64,000 nt of DNA from Allomuricauda sp. CP2A (GCF_001683915.1 NZ_LXTT01000026.1:62001-126000); one strand, 5' to 3'; numbered from the stretch's first letter, positions 43,100 through 53,628 are shown. Notes: generated by a model from the sequence alone, not told the origin. A program made the numbers and translations.

Positions 43100-44407
43100 T
43101 TAATTTTGAATGCTTAATCCCCCAGCTTTATAGAAAACATCCTGAAGTGCCGTTCGGATATTTAAATCATACAGTTGTCTATGATCCCGAGACGGGTAAA
43201 CCCGGTTGGATAGAAAAATAAACGTGAGCTTGTTTTCAGGGTCGGCCCAGACAAAGGTTCCCGTAAAACCGGAGTGGCCAAAACTTTTGGGGCTTGCCAA
43301 AGGGGAGGGGTATGCTTCTTCCAAAGGAAGTTCTGCGTTATTGAGCAAAGGTTTGTCGAAGCCCAACCCCCGGCGATTTTCATTTTCGGGATATTGTACT
43401 TTGGTGAATTCCTTTACCGTTTCAGCTGAAATGAGATCTTGGCCACCCACCTTACCATAATTTTGATAAAGGAGCATCAATTTGGTCAAGTCATCTGCTG
43501 TGCCGAATAATCCTGCGTTGCCAGAAACGCCACCTTTGAGCGATGCATTTTCGTCGTGTACCCAACCTTTTACCAAGGATTTTCGGAAAATCGAATCCAC
43601 TTCGGTGGGCACAATGGCGTTCACGTAGTTATTTTCTTTGGGCAGATATCCAAAGGTATGACAACCCAAAGGACGATAGAAATTTTCATCCAAATAGGTT
43701 TGATAGTCGGTTCCTGCGAGTTGCGCTATCAAACTTGGAAAAATAAGAAAGGTAAGCCCGGAATACACGTATTTCTTCTCATCAGTAACTTTAGACCGAT
43801 TGATGATACGATTCATTTTTCGCTTGAACCGATTGTTGATGTAGAGCCCATCATACACTTGTCCTTGAAATCTTTTATGGGATGAATTCCGAACAAAGCG
43901 CCTTTTGACCTTTCCATTTTTTCGAAGCACCTTCTGCAAAAACACAATATAGGGCACCAAACCAGCCTGATGTGCCAAAATCTCCCGAAGCGTAAGGTCT
44001 TTCTTGTCTTTTCGGTGTCTCCAAGGCTTCCAATAGTTGCTAAAAGGCTTGTCCAAATCGAGTTTGCCCTCGTCCACCAACTTCATCAGGGCAGGTAAGG
44101 GCCCCGTGATTTTAGTAACGGAAGCTAAATCGTAGAGGTCGTTCAAGGCTACAGGTCGCAGACTATCATAGGTATGGAATCCGTAGGCTTTGTGAAAAAT
44201 TACGGTATCGTTCTTGGCGACCAAGAGTTGGGCGCCCGGGAATGCCAAACTATCGATGCCCATTTGCATTATGGAATCCACTTTTTGTTTGATGAAGGCC
44301 TCATCGAATCCTAATTTGGAGGGAAAGGCGTGGATGAGTTCGCGTTGGGCAAACCCAAGAGGCATCACTAAAGTGATGAAGAGCAACGAAGCCGCAAATC
44401 TTTTCAT
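43100..44407 (-). CDS. Serine hydrolase, class C beta-lactamase/PBP-like
   Basis: 435-aa exported enzyme with signal peptide (MKRFAASLLFITLVMPLGFA). The active-site motifs are SVTK (Ser96, Lys99), a Tyr motif in YVYSGLTFLIF and HSGFTG in the place of KTG, the pattern of esterase/peptidase-like members rather than true beta-lactamases. Periplasmic. Substrate unknown; a role in cell-wall or ester cleavage is only plausible. Confidence 0.88.
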   Translation of the reverse strand: MKRFAASLLFITLVMPLGFAQRELIHAFPSKLGFDEAFIKQKVDSIMQMGIDSLAFPGAQLLVAKNDTVIFHKAYGFHTYDSLRPVALNDLYDLASVTKITGPLPALMKLVDEGKLDLDKPFSNYWKPWRHRKDKKDLTLREILAHQAGLVPYIVFLQKVLRKNGKVKRRFVRNSSHKRFQGQVYDGLYINNRFKRKMNRIINRSKVTDEKKYVYSGLTFLIFPSLIAQLAGTDYQTYLDENFYRPLGCHTFGYLPKENNYVNAIVPTEVDSIFRKSLVKGWVHDENASLKGGVSGNAGLFGTADDLTKLMLLYQNYGKVGGQDLISAETVKEFTKVQYPENENRRGLGFDKPLLNNAELPLEEAYPSPLASPKSFGHSGFTGTFVWADPENKLTFIFLSNRVYPSRDHRQLYDLNIRTALQDVFYKAGGLSIQN

Positions 44408-44482
44408 TTTGGTCGGGGTTTAGCCCAAAGTTCGGATAAAATCCTTGGCAAAATAACTCTCACTGATATTGATTCAAATTTT

Positions 44483-45178
44483 TCAGTCAGGAGCAGTAAC
44501 TACACTAGTTGAAATGGATGCACTACCATGTGGGTCTATTGATATGATCTCAATATCGTAAGAGGATCCAGCTTCAAAGTCTATGGGATTGATGGATGTA
44601 TCACCATAATCCGTTTCTTGCATAAGAACCAGTTCATTCTTTTTTACGGTAACATCATAAGTCAAAACATCTCCATCTTCATCGTTACCCGCCCAAGAAA
44701 CCAGCATCTGAGTATTGAAAGTCACGGTTATTTCAGCGGCATATGGGGCGTAATTGCCCAAGGGCGTTCCTGGGCTGGTAAAAGAATAAGTATCGCCTTT
44801 GGTTTCACCATCTTCATTTATGGAAGTTAAAAACCAAGAATAGGTTTTGCCCCGATTCAATTGTACTTCGGTTTCAAGGATATTGAAGGTACTTGAAAAC
44901 ACCTCATTAGAACCTTCCAAAATGACAAGATTGTAGTTTTCGGCATTTTGCGCTGCGTTCCATTTAAATGCAACCAAGACTTTGGAATTGTCATTTTCCA
45001 CCACTGTGTAATCGGCACAGGGTTCACCATTTTCTGGCAAAACCCCAATGGTTTTTTCCGGTGGGGTTAAATTTTCCGGAGGAGAAGGAGGTGGAGTTTC
45101 ATCCCCCGATGAACTGCAAGAGAGAAACAAGAAGATCATTAGAATGGAGGTGATTGTGAAGAATTTTGCTCTTATCAT
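44483..45178 (-). CDS. Lipoprotein with fibronectin-like domains
   Basis: 231-aa exported lipoprotein: MIRAKFFTITSILMIFLFLSCSS has the lipobox Cys (LSCSS), followed by GDETPPPSPPEN, a Pro-rich linker. The rest has two beta-sandwich-type regions (VLVAFKWNAAQNAENYNLVI and VLTYDVTVKKNELVL). It overlaps the stop of the giant surface protein by 4 bp, and so is co-expressed with it; a joint surface role is likely. No catalytic motif is seen. Confidence 0.75.
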   Translation of the reverse strand: MIRAKFFTITSILMIFLFLSCSSSGDETPPPSPPENLTPPEKTIGVLPENGEPCADYTVVENDNSKVLVAFKWNAAQNAENYNLVILEGSNEVFSSTFNILETEVQLNRGKTYSWFLTSINEDGETKGDTYSFTSPGTPLGNYAPYAAEITVTFNTQMLVSWAGNDEDGDVLTYDVTVKKNELVLMQETDYGDTSINPIDFEAGSSYDIEIISIDPHGSASISTSVVTAPD

Positions 45179-48100
45179 CTTTTAATGATTTTTAGGGTTC
45201 GCTGCTCTCTTTCCATAAAAAGTTTTAAAACATACAGTCCGGACCTCATCGTTGATAAGTCCAAAGTATTTTCTTGCCCATCTAAGCGCTTTTCTTTGAT
45301 CATTCTTCCTGTAAAATCAAAAAGTTGTGCTTTAGTAGCGGCGTTTGAATAAATGTTAATGGTTGAAGAGGTGATTGTAGGGAAAACTTCAATGGAACCA
45401 CCGAGATAAAAACTATCTGAAATTATTCCTTGGCAATCGCTCTCACCAAAAATGGATATCGCTATTGGGCCAGATGGAATATGGTCAAGCAAAATTATTT
45501 GTTGGCCAGAATCCGCAAAGGAGAAATTCTTCTTCTCATCGTTAATCAAAACCTGGTAATTTCTGCTGCCTGCAACAGTGTATGTAACCGTTGCTGTTTT
45601 GGAGTCGAGCATAGCTCTTTTACCAGTGACCGATTCCAGAGAATTAATGGTAGACACATACTTTTGGTCGAATAGAACTTCTGGAATGGAAATGGAAATG
45701 GAATAGGAACCCACAGGTAAATTGTTAACCTTAAATGGAGTTCCGGAGGGAACATCCATAAATTGATTGGAATAGCTTTCGCCCTCTAGGGCGATATCAA
45801 GCAAATGTCCCTCGGTTTCCATAGTTATTTCAATGGAGCCATCTTCACTGTCGATACAGCTTGGCGTTGTAGCATACACTTTAATGGCCGTATTGGGAAT
45901 CATTTCGCAGCCATTGGCATTGACCACGGCTCCGGGTTGGGTGTCAAGGCAGGTATCCAAATGATCAAGAACACCGTCCTCGTCATTATCTTCATTGCAC
46001 AAGGGCACTTTTCCTGAATCGTTAATCGTCCATCCATACGAGTCAATAATAGATTGGCGCGCTTCTTCCGATTCACAATATTGACTGTCACCAGCATCAA
46101 AGATGACATTGGTTTGTAAGGAAGGGAGATTAGCCCAAGCCGCTAATGTTTTATCATAATTTTCTAAGGATATTCCAGAGTTTTCAAACATCAAGCTCAT
46201 ATTCTCAACATTGCTAACGTCCCAACTAGAAATATCTCCATCAAAGGCCACCGCTCCTTCAAACATGCCCGCCATACTGGTTACACTTGAGGTATCCCAA
46301 CTGCCTAAATCTTGATTAAAGGAAGTGTTGTTCAAAAATAAGCTTCCCATATTTAGTACGTTGCTCACATCCCAATTAGTAATGTCAGAAGTGAATGAAT
46401 TTGCTTCTACGAACATCAGGTTTAGTTCGACTGCATTGGACATGTCCCAGATTCCAATGGGTTGGTCAAAACTTGCTGCGCTATTAAACATTGCCGTGAA
46501 ATTTTCAATATTTGAGACATCCCAGCTCGAAATATCCTGATTAAAGGAGGTAGCAGCTTGAAACATTCCCGAAAGGTTGGTCACTTTTGGAAAACGCCAT
46601 TGGCTTATGTCTTGGTTAAAAGAATAGGCAAAGCTAAACATGTAAAATATTCTCTCAGCATTACTAACATCCCAATTACCTATGTGTTGGTTAAATGACT
46701 CTGCTTGGAAGAAAAAATAGTCCATATAAACCATGTTTGAAACATCCCACCCACCGATGTTTTGATTGAACAAAGAGCAACCCAAGAACATGGATGATCC
46801 ATCGATAATGGTTGAGACATCCCAAAGAGCAAAACTTTCGATTCCCAACAAGCTTGAGCAGTTAAGAAACATCCCTTGCGTACTGATCACATTTTCCAAA
46901 TTTGGTATGTCAGTTGCAACGACATCCAATTCCCGACAACCTGAAAAGGCAGAACTAAAATTCCTCCATTTAATATCTCCCCATTGATTTACCTGGGTAA
47001 TTTTAAGATTGGAGTCTTGATTTCCTTGAAAGAGAATTGCTGGAAATTCTCCGGAAATTGCCACTTGGTAGGTGCCGGCCACGGCATACGTATGGGTGAT
47101 ATCCCCTGTTACATTCGTATCCGATGTGCCATCGCCCCAATCCACCGTATAATCGTAGGTCTCAAACGGAAAAGTGGGGATTGTAATTTGATTGTCTCCT
47201 GATGTTCCGGGATTGTCCGTTTTCCAGGTGGTAATAAATTGGCATTCACTATTTTCACCGGCATCGTTTATGGTCCATCCATAAGAATCAATAATGGATT
47301 GGCGTTCTTCTTTAGCATTGCAGTAATAATTATTTGGAGCATCTAATTGGACCCCATTTTGCAAAGAGGGTAATTGGCTCCATCCAATCAATATGGTATT
47401 GTAATTTTTATTGGAAAGTCCAGAACCATTGAATAGGTTATTCATTACTTCTACGTTCGCAACATTCCACTGGCTCAAATCTTGGTTAAAGGATGATGCG
47501 TTTTCAAACATGCCAAACATGTATCTAACATTTGACACATCCCAATTACCAATCGGGATATTAAAATTAACGGCATCTTTAAACATATTAGTTGTAGAAG
47601 AATCTTCAATGGCCCAATTTGAAATGGATTCATTTCCCACTAGTGTAGTGCAGCCCAAAAACATTGCGTTCAAGCTAACTCCCCTTGAAAAATCGGGAAT
47701 GTCAGTCGCTTTCACGTCTAAGTTTTCACAACCAGCAAATGCGTAAGACATGGATTTCCATCGGTTGGTTCCCCACTGGTCAATAGAAATAATCTTTAAG
47801 TCATCTGGATTTTTGAGAGGAACCTCGTAGGACAATTGAGAACCGTTAAAATAAATTCTGGGAAACTTCCCAGTTATTGATACCACATATTCGCCAGGTG
47901 CTGCATAGGTGTGCGTTATGTCTTCGGTAACCCCTTCATCAAATGTGCCATCGCCCCAATCTACCCGATAATCATAGATCTCTCTAGGATTTGTAGGGAT
48001 GGTGATTTGGTTGTCATTGGATGGGCCGGGGTTATCCGTTTTCCAAGTTGTAATAAATGCACGTTCAGCTTCGCAATTGCTTCCATGGTCATTAATTGTC

Positions 48101-49167
48101 CAAGCAAAATTGGTAATCAAAGAATTTCTCTCTGCTTCTGCTGAACAGTAAACAGCATCATTTGCACCCAACACAACTCCAAATTTCAAGTTAGGAAGTT
48201 GTGCCCAAGCGGTTAAAATTGCATCGTAATTTTCTCTGGAAAGATCAGAGTCATCAAAAGCATTTGACAAATCAGTGACATTTGAAATATTCCAAGAACT
48301 GAGGTCTTGATCAAAATCTCCTTGACTGAACGCATGCCGCATGCTAATGGCATTTTCAACATTCCAATTTGTAATATCATGATTAAAATAGGTGCTGTTG
48401 AATATAAAATCAAAGAACTGCACATTACCGACATCCCAACTAGAAATATCCTGATTGAACGAGCTACTTCCAAAAAGACCTGACATATTTGTCACATTGC
48501 CGACATTCCAAGTGCTGATATCCATATTAAAACGGCTACTATAAAACATATAGGACATATCTTCGACCAGGTTAACATCCCAAGAGGAAATATCTTGGTT
48601 AAAGGCTGATTTATCAAACATACCAGACATATCTGTGATGGTGCTTACATCCCAAGAATTAAAATTTTCAACACCATTGAAGCTGCCGAACTCTCTGTTC
48701 CCAGCAGAATCAATAGAGTAATAACAGTAGTAGAACATTCTTCTAAGACTGGTAACATTTGAAAGGTTGGGAGCGTCATTAGCTGCAACCGATAAGTTAG
48801 AGCATCCAGCAAATGCCGATTGCATAGAGCTCCATTGGATATTTCCCCATTGTTTGATATTCAAAAGTTTATCCTTGTCTCCGGTTTCATTGAAAAATAT
48901 TCTGGGGAAACTTCCCGTAACAGAAATTTGATACGTTCCAGACGAGGCATACGTATGGGTAATATCTCCAGTTACATTGGTGTCCGATGTGCCATCGCCC
49001 CAATCCACCGTATAATCGTATGTCTCGCCCGGGTAAGTGGGAATTGTAATTTGATTATCTTCCGATGTTCCCGGATTATCGGTTTTCCAAGTGGTAATGA
49101 ATTCAGATTGGGCTTGTATGTAAACGCCAACAAGACACAATAGAAAGGCAAGGTAATTTTTAAGCAT
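45175..49167 (-). CDS. Giant BspA-like surface protein (DUF285 repeats) with T9SS signal
   Basis: 1330-aa surface protein. A signal peptide (MLKNYLAFLLCLVGVYIQAQ) is followed by three copies of a module. Each copy starts with FITTWKTDNPG and contains a PKD-like YDYTVDWGDGTSD part, then a run of short BspA/DUF285 units such as FNQDISSWDVSNV with SMF-type gaps. Module starts fall near 49107, 48062 and 47242 (minus strand). After them come a calcium-type NDEDGVLDHLDTC stretch, another beta domain and the T9SS sorting region INIYSNAATKAQLFDFTGR ending IIKR. Likely adhesion or matrix binding. ATG 49165-49167 was chosen because the earlier ATG is too close to the next region. Confidence 0.88.
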   Translation of the reverse strand: MLKNYLAFLLCLVGVYIQAQSEFITTWKTDNPGTSEDNQITIPTYPGETYDYTVDWGDGTSDTNVTGDITHTYASSGTYQISVTGSFPRIFFNETGDKDKLLNIKQWGNIQWSSMQSAFAGCSNLSVAANDAPNLSNVTSLRRMFYYCYYSIDSAGNREFGSFNGVENFNSWDVSTITDMSGMFDKSAFNQDISSWDVNLVEDMSYMFYSSRFNMDISTWNVGNVTNMSGLFGSSSFNQDISSWDVGNVQFFDFIFNSTYFNHDITNWNVENAISMRHAFSQGDFDQDLSSWNISNVTDLSNAFDDSDLSRENYDAILTAWAQLPNLKFGVVLGANDAVYCSAEAERNSLITNFAWTINDHGSNCEAERAFITTWKTDNPGPSNDNQITIPTNPREIYDYRVDWGDGTFDEGVTEDITHTYAAPGEYVVSITGKFPRIYFNGSQLSYEVPLKNPDDLKIISIDQWGTNRWKSMSYAFAGCENLDVKATDIPDFSRGVSLNAMFLGCTTLVGNESISNWAIEDSSTTNMFKDAVNFNIPIGNWDVSNVRYMFGMFENASSFNQDLSQWNVANVEVMNNLFNGSGLSNKNYNTILIGWSQLPSLQNGVQLDAPNNYYCNAKEERQSIIDSYGWTINDAGENSECQFITTWKTDNPGTSGDNQITIPTFPFETYDYTVDWGDGTSDTNVTGDITHTYAVAGTYQVAISGEFPAILFQGNQDSNLKITQVNQWGDIKWRNFSSAFSGCRELDVVATDIPNLENVISTQGMFLNCSSLLGIESFALWDVSTIIDGSSMFLGCSLFNQNIGGWDVSNMVYMDYFFFQAESFNQHIGNWDVSNAERIFYMFSFAYSFNQDISQWRFPKVTNLSGMFQAATSFNQDISSWDVSNIENFTAMFNSAASFDQPIGIWDMSNAVELNLMFVEANSFTSDITNWDVSNVLNMGSLFLNNTSFNQDLGSWDTSSVTSMAGMFEGAVAFDGDISSWDVSNVENMSLMFENSGISLENYDKTLAAWANLPSLQTNVIFDAGDSQYCESEEARQSIIDSYGWTINDSGKVPLCNEDNDEDGVLDHLDTCLDTQPGAVVNANGCEMIPNTAIKVYATTPSCIDSEDGSIEITMETEGHLLDIALEGESYSNQFMDVPSGTPFKVNNLPVGSYSISISIPEVLFDQKYVSTINSLESVTGKRAMLDSKTATVTYTVAGSRNYQVLINDEKKNFSFADSGQQIILLDHIPSGPIAISIFGESDCQGIISDSFYLGGSIEVFPTITSSTINIYSNAATKAQLFDFTGRMIKEKRLDGQENTLDLSTMRSGLYVLKLFMEREQRTLKIIKR

Positions 49168-49378
49168 GTTTAGTAGGTTGTTCAGTAAGTGCAAAAGTTA
49201 GACTCCGAGTAAAGATAATTAACCTCAAAAGAAATGAGAATAATATGGATAAAGAGCTAAAAATTAACTTTTAAAGGATTTTCTTTCAAAAATTGCTCAA
49301 ATCACAAACACTTTTGTAAGAAACCGGAAAAAACCAAGCTACCAAAAGAGCGCATTAAATAGAAACACCGAAGAAACA

Positions 49379-50365
49379 TCATAGCAATTTTACGGCCTCT
49401 TTAGCAAAATACGAAGCGATAATATCTGCCCCGGCACGTTTTATAGCCGTCAATTGCTCCAATACCACAGCATCATGGTCTAACCAGCCTTTCTCGGCGG
49501 CGGCTTTTACCATGGCATATTCCCCTGAAACTTGATATACGGCAACGGGAACTTCTACTTCATTTTTGATTTCCCGAACAATATCCAAATAGCACAAACC
49601 GGGTTTAACCATCACGATGTCGGCACCTTCGTCAATGTCCATTTGGGTTTCTTTGATAGCTTCATACCGATTGGCATAATCCATTTGATAGGTTTTTTTG
49701 TCTTTGGGCACATTGGCAATATCAACAGGTGCAGAGTCCAGAGCATCGCGGAAGGGGCCATAAAAGGCGCTTGCATATTTAGCGGAATAGGCCATAATAC
49801 CCGTATTGGTGAAGCCTTCGTCCTCCAACGCTTCGCGGATGGTTAAAACTCTACCGTCCATCATATCGCTGGGGGCCACAAAGTCGGCTCCTGCCTTGGC
49901 GTGGGATACGCTCATTTCTGCCAGAACCTCAGCGGTTTCATCATTCAGGATTTGCCCTTCGGCCACAATACCATCATGTCCGTAGGACGAAAAAGGATCT
50001 AACGCGACATCGGTCATCACCAACATTTGTGGGCAGGCGTTTTTCACCGTTTTTATGGCACGTTGCATCAGACCGTTCGGGTTTAGGGCTTCAGTTCCTT
50101 TATTATCTTTGAGCTTATCATCAACCTTCACAAAAAGAAGCACGGAACAAAGTCCCATTTTCCAGAGTTCCTTTACTTCTTTTTCAAGATTGTCCAAACT
50201 CAACCTAAAATAGTTGGGCATTGAAGCAATCTCTTCTTTCACTCCTTTGCCTTCCACTACAAAAAGAGGCACTAAAAAATCATCTGGGGTCAAGGTGGTT
50301 TCCCGAACCAATCTTCTAACGGATTCGGATGCGCGGAGTCTTCTGTTTCGTATGAGTGGATACAT
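49379..50365 (-). CDS. hemB: Delta-aminolevulinic acid dehydratase (porphobilinogen synthase)
   Basis: Condenses two aminolevulinates to porphobilinogen, 328 aa, cytoplasmic. The two catalytic-type lysines are in MAYSAKYASAFYGP and VMVKPGLCYLDI. Other family blocks: PLFVVEGKGVKEEIASMP and GADFVAPSDMMDGRV. I use ATG at 50363-50365; the frame could extend to 50404 but the added segment looks unlike the family. It is the last gene of the heme operon, 22 bp after the PhzF gene. Confidence 0.96.
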   Translation of the reverse strand: MYPLIRNRRLRASESVRRLVRETTLTPDDFLVPLFVVEGKGVKEEIASMPNYFRLSLDNLEKEVKELWKMGLCSVLLFVKVDDKLKDNKGTEALNPNGLMQRAIKTVKNACPQMLVMTDVALDPFSSYGHDGIVAEGQILNDETAEVLAEMSVSHAKAGADFVAPSDMMDGRVLTIREALEDEGFTNTGIMAYSAKYASAFYGPFRDALDSAPVDIANVPKDKKTYQMDYANRYEAIKETQMDIDEGADIVMVKPGLCYLDIVREIKNEVEVPVAVYQVSGEYAMVKAAAEKGWLDHDAVVLEQLTAIKRAGADIIASYFAKEAVKLL

Positions 50366-50387
50366 AGTTGATAGTTTTAATCTGAAA

Positions 50388-51176
50388 TCAAATATCGATT
50401 TCACCAGTTAAATAAAGTGCGGCTTTTCCTGAAATCTTCACTCGCTCACCCAAGTATTCGCAGACCAAATCACCACCTCTTTTGGAAAGCTGTTTGGCGG
50501 TCATTTTGGATTTGCCCAAAACGTCTGACCAATAGGGGCTAAGTGAAGTGTGCGCCGAACCTGTAACGGGGTCTTCGGGAATGCCACAAGCGGGAGCAAA
50601 AAAGCGGGATACAAAATCCACCTCGTCCCCCGGAGCGGTTACGATAACCCCCCGAACATCCAATTGCGCCAACAGATGGTGGTTGGGTTCAAGGGCTTCA
50701 ATTTCCTTTTGGGATTGATAGACCATCATGTAATCCGTTTTGCCCTTCAGGGTTTTAATCGGGCTTTGTCCAATGGCATTGTCCAATGCTTCCATATTTT
50801 GAATGGCTATCAGATTGTCTGTCGGAAAGTCCATAGTCAACCAGCCATTATCTGCCTTGCTAACAATAAGCTCTCCGCTTCGGGGCGAATAAAACTGAAT
50901 GGTATCTTTTTTAAGGTCATAAAAATGGAACAATACATAGGCCGTGGCCAAAGTTGCGTGTCCACAGAGGTCGACCTCCACTTCTGGCGTGAACCATCGC
51001 AATTCGTACTGGTCATCTTTTTTGACGGCAAAGGCGGTCTCGGCCAAATTGTTCTCTTGGGCAATTTTTTGCATCAATTCTGGGCTCAACCATGAATCCA
51101 AAATGCAGACCGCAGCGGGATTTCCGCCAAAAATCTGGCTGGTAAATGCATCTATTTGGTAAATTTTCTGTCTCAT
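50388..51176 (-). CDS. PhzF family isomerase
   Basis: 262 aa of the PhzF/DAP-epimerase-like fold: IDAFTSQIFGGNPAAVCIL at the start, WFTPEVEVDLCGHATLATAYVL and GIPEDPVTGSAHTSLSPYW are family hallmarks (Glu candidate in the N-terminal AETAFAV region). The reaction is unknown; only some members act in phenazine synthesis. It lies between hemF and hemB, and so is presumably co-expressed, without a visible link to heme. Confidence 0.88.
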   Translation of the reverse strand: MRQKIYQIDAFTSQIFGGNPAAVCILDSWLSPELMQKIAQENNLAETAFAVKKDDQYELRWFTPEVEVDLCGHATLATAYVLFHFYDLKKDTIQFYSPRSGELIVSKADNGWLTMDFPTDNLIAIQNMEALDNAIGQSPIKTLKGKTDYMMVYQSQKEIEALEPNHHLLAQLDVRGVIVTAPGDEVDFVSRFFAPACGIPEDPVTGSAHTSLSPYWSDVLGKSKMTAKQLSKRGGDLVCEYLGERVKISGKAALYLTGEIDI

Positions 51177-51204
51177 AGGCTTGGTTTCAAGGCAAAACTA
51201 CACA

Positions 51205-52107
51205 TTAAACCCAATCTTTTGGGTTTTGCAGTACTTCTATCAATTGCTCTTCCTCACTTCCTTTTTGGGGATGATGGTCATATCGCCATTGGACGTGGGG
51301 CGGTAAGCTCATCAAAATACTTTCGATGCGGCCATTGGTTTTCAGGCCAAAAAGGGTGCCTTTGTCGTGCACTAGATTGAACTCCACATAACGTCCCCGT
51401 CTAATTTCTTGCCAATCGCGTTGTTCTTTAGCGTAGGGTAGGTCTTTTCTTTTTTCAACAATAGGAGTGTAGGCCTCCAAAAAACTGTCCCCGACCTCCG
51501 TCACAAAATTGTACCAGTCCTCCATGCTTGTTTCTTCGGTTGCTTTGCAATAATCGAAGAACAATCCACCAACTCCACGGGCTTCGTTTCGGTGTGAGTT
51601 CCAAAAATAGTTGTCGCATTTCTTTTTGTAGTCCCGATAAAATTCTGGGTTGTGGGCATCGCAGGCTTTTTTGCAAACCGCATGAAAATGGGCTGCATCT
51701 TCCTCGAACAAATAGTAGGGGGTGAGGTCCTGTCCGCCACCAAACCATTGGTCCACGATGTTACCCTCCTTGTCGTACATCTCAAAATAGCGCCAGTTGG
51801 CATGCACGGTGGGCACCATCGGACTTTTGGGGTGAATCACCAAACTGAGGCCGCAGGCAAAGAAATCCACATCATCCACTCCAAAATAGTTTTGCATACT
51901 TTTTGGCAAGGGGCCGTGCACTTTGGAAATGTTTACGCCCCCTTTTTCAAAAACAGCTCCGTTTTCAATGACTCGGGTTGTACCGCCACCGCCTTCTTCG
52001 CGTTCCCAAAGGTCTTGCTGAAACGTAGCGATGCCATCCAGTTCTTCCAGTTTTGAAGTGATGCTATCCTGTAGTTTTTGAATGTATGTGTAAAACTTAT
52101 CCTTCAT
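51205..52107 (-). CDS. hemF: Oxygen-dependent coproporphyrinogen III oxidase
   Basis: Oxidative decarboxylation of coproporphyrinogen III to protoporphyrinogen IX using O2, 300 aa. The conserved VIHPKSPMVPTVHANWRYFE, QWFGGGQDLTPYYLFEEDA and GVGGLFFDY blocks are intact. The O2-dependent enzyme fits an aerobic marine host. It overlaps the DUF6973 gene by 4 bp. Confidence 0.96.
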   Translation of the reverse strand: MKDKFYTYIQKLQDSITSKLEELDGIATFQQDLWEREEGGGGTTRVIENGAVFEKGGVNISKVHGPLPKSMQNYFGVDDVDFFACGLSLVIHPKSPMVPTVHANWRYFEMYDKEGNIVDQWFGGGQDLTPYYLFEEDAAHFHAVCKKACDAHNPEFYRDYKKKCDNYFWNSHRNEARGVGGLFFDYCKATEETSMEDWYNFVTEVGDSFLEAYTPIVEKRKDLPYAKEQRDWQEIRRGRYVEFNLVHDKGTLFGLKTNGRIESILMSLPPHVQWRYDHHPQKGSEEEQLIEVLQNPKDWV

Positions 52108-52595
52108 TTTTCTAAAATATGTACCATTCGGTTTTTATGGTCAGAAAGGGTTGAATTTTCATCAATTTTGGTGGATTCCAAAGTCATTTGCTTTATTAAC
52201 GCGATGACCTTTTGTTCTGATTTCTCTCTGTTTTGCTCAAAAATGAAACGTCCCACTTCGTTATTGTGCAAATCCATTGCTTCGGGCAATTTATTATTGG
52301 GAAATGAAGCCTCGTGCCAATCTGTCACCTTTTTGGCCCAAGCTAATACGACTTCCTCATTTTCTTGCCATTTAAAACACCGTTTTGCAATCAGATAATT
52401 CCAAAAAGCGTGTCTAAACGCATTGGCAGGGCCATTTTTATGATGGAGCTTGCCGTAGTTTTTGGTGGAGATGGCTATGCAATCCTTGGTAGCTTTTAGG
52501 GTTGGCCAAATAAAATGGGGACGGCTTAGTCCAATACCTAGAACTTTCAGTATATTTTTAAAATCAACCCGTTTTAGTATTGCAAAAAGGTTCAC
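52104..52595 (-). CDS. DUF6973-like protein inside the heme operon, 163 aa
   Basis: Unknown function. Conserved-looking acidic/His patches suggest a metal site: [24 protein letters not shown] and [10 protein letters not shown], as in the DUF6973 family. The gene starts with GTG (52593-52595) and overlaps both hemE (GTGA, 4 bp) and hemF (4 bp), so it is translationally tied into the heme operon. No signal peptide; soluble. A role in heme supply or regulation is inferred from position only. Confidence 0.75.
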   Translation of the reverse strand: MNLFAILKRVDFKNILKVLGIGLSRPHFIWPTLKATKDCIAISTKNYGKLHHKNGPANAFRHAFWNYLIAKRCFKWQENEEVVLAWAKKVTDWHEASFPNNKLPEAMDLHNNEVGRFIFEQNREKSEQKVIALIKQMTLESTKIDENSTLSDHKNRMVHILEK

Positions 52596-53617
52596 TCCTT
52601 GTATTCTTTTACGGTATCAATAAATGCCTTTGCATTCTCTACAGGAATATGTGGCAAAATACCGTGACCCAAGTTTACGATGTACTTGTCCTTGCCAAAA
52701 TCACGAATCATTTGGGTGACCATTTCCTTGATTTTTTCTGGTGGTGAAAGCAAGCGGGCAGGATCAAAATTACCTTGAAGGGTCACATTTCCTCCGGTTA
52801 AATATCTTGCATTTTGAGGGGAACAGGTCCAATCAACTCCAACGGCCGAAGCTCCAGAGTTTGCCATTTCTTTTAAAGCGAACCAGCATCCTTTTCCAAA
52901 TACGATTACGGGCGCTTCATCCTTTAAGGCATCCACAATCTGCTGCATATATTTCCAAGAAAATTCTTGGTAGTCCTGTGGTGAAAGCATTCCGCCCCAA
53001 GAATCAAAAACCTGAACAGCATTTACACCAGCTTTGACCTTTGCTTTAAGGTAGGCGATGGTGGTGTCCGTTATTTTTTGAAGCAATTCATGCGCAGCTT
53101 CGGGCTGGGTAAAACAAAATCCCCTGGCTTTGTCAAAACTTTTGCTACCCTGACCTTCCACGCAATAGCAAAGAATGGTCCACGGAGAACCTGCAAACCC
53201 AATCAAGGGAACTTCATCATCTAATTTTTCCTTGGTCATGGTTATCGCATCCATCACATAACCCAGCGTGTCCTGAATATCGGGAACAATCACCTTGTCC
53301 AAATCGGCTTGGGAGCGGATAGGGTTGGGCAAATAAGGCCCAAAATTGGGCTTCATCTGCACCTCGATGTCCATGGCCTGCGGAATCACCAAAATGTCAC
53401 TGAACAAAATCGCTGCATCCATGCCGTATCGGCGAATGGGCTGTACTGTGATTTCGGAAGCCAGTTCTGGAGTCTGACAACGGGTAAAGAAATCGTATTT
53501 TTTACGGAGTTCCATAAACTCGGGCAAATAGCGTCCTGCCTGTCGCATCATCCACACGGGTGGACGTTCAACGGTTTCACCTTTTAAAGCTTTTAGGAAC
53601 AAGTTGTTTTTTATCAT
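52592..53617 (-). CDS. hemE: Uroporphyrinogen decarboxylase
   Basis: Decarboxylates uroporphyrinogen III to coproporphyrinogen III, 341 aa. Substrate-binding [10 protein letters not shown] at about residue 25, [23 protein letters not shown] and [14 protein letters not shown] are all present. Cytoplasmic. It lies 62 bp after hemD, with part of a palindromic repeat in the gap. Confidence 0.97.
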   Translation of the reverse strand: MIKNNLFLKALKGETVERPPVWMMRQAGRYLPEFMELRKKYDFFTRCQTPELASEITVQPIRRYGMDAAILFSDILVIPQAMDIEVQMKPNFGPYLPNPIRSQADLDKVIVPDIQDTLGYVMDAITMTKEKLDDEVPLIGFAGSPWTILCYCVEGQGSKSFDKARGFCFTQPEAAHELLQKITDTTIAYLKAKVKAGVNAVQVFDSWGGMLSPQDYQEFSWKYMQQIVDALKDEAPVIVFGKGCWFALKEMANSGASAVGVDWTCSPQNARYLTGGNVTLQGNFDPARLLSPPEKIKEMVTQMIRDFGKDKYIVNLGHGILPHIPVENAKAFIDTVKEYKE

Positions 53618-53628
53618 AAATTTTAATT

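Noticed and set aside
50550-51095. 181-codon open frame on the plus strand across the PhzF gene
   Set aside because: Shadow of the PhzF coding frame; no motif.
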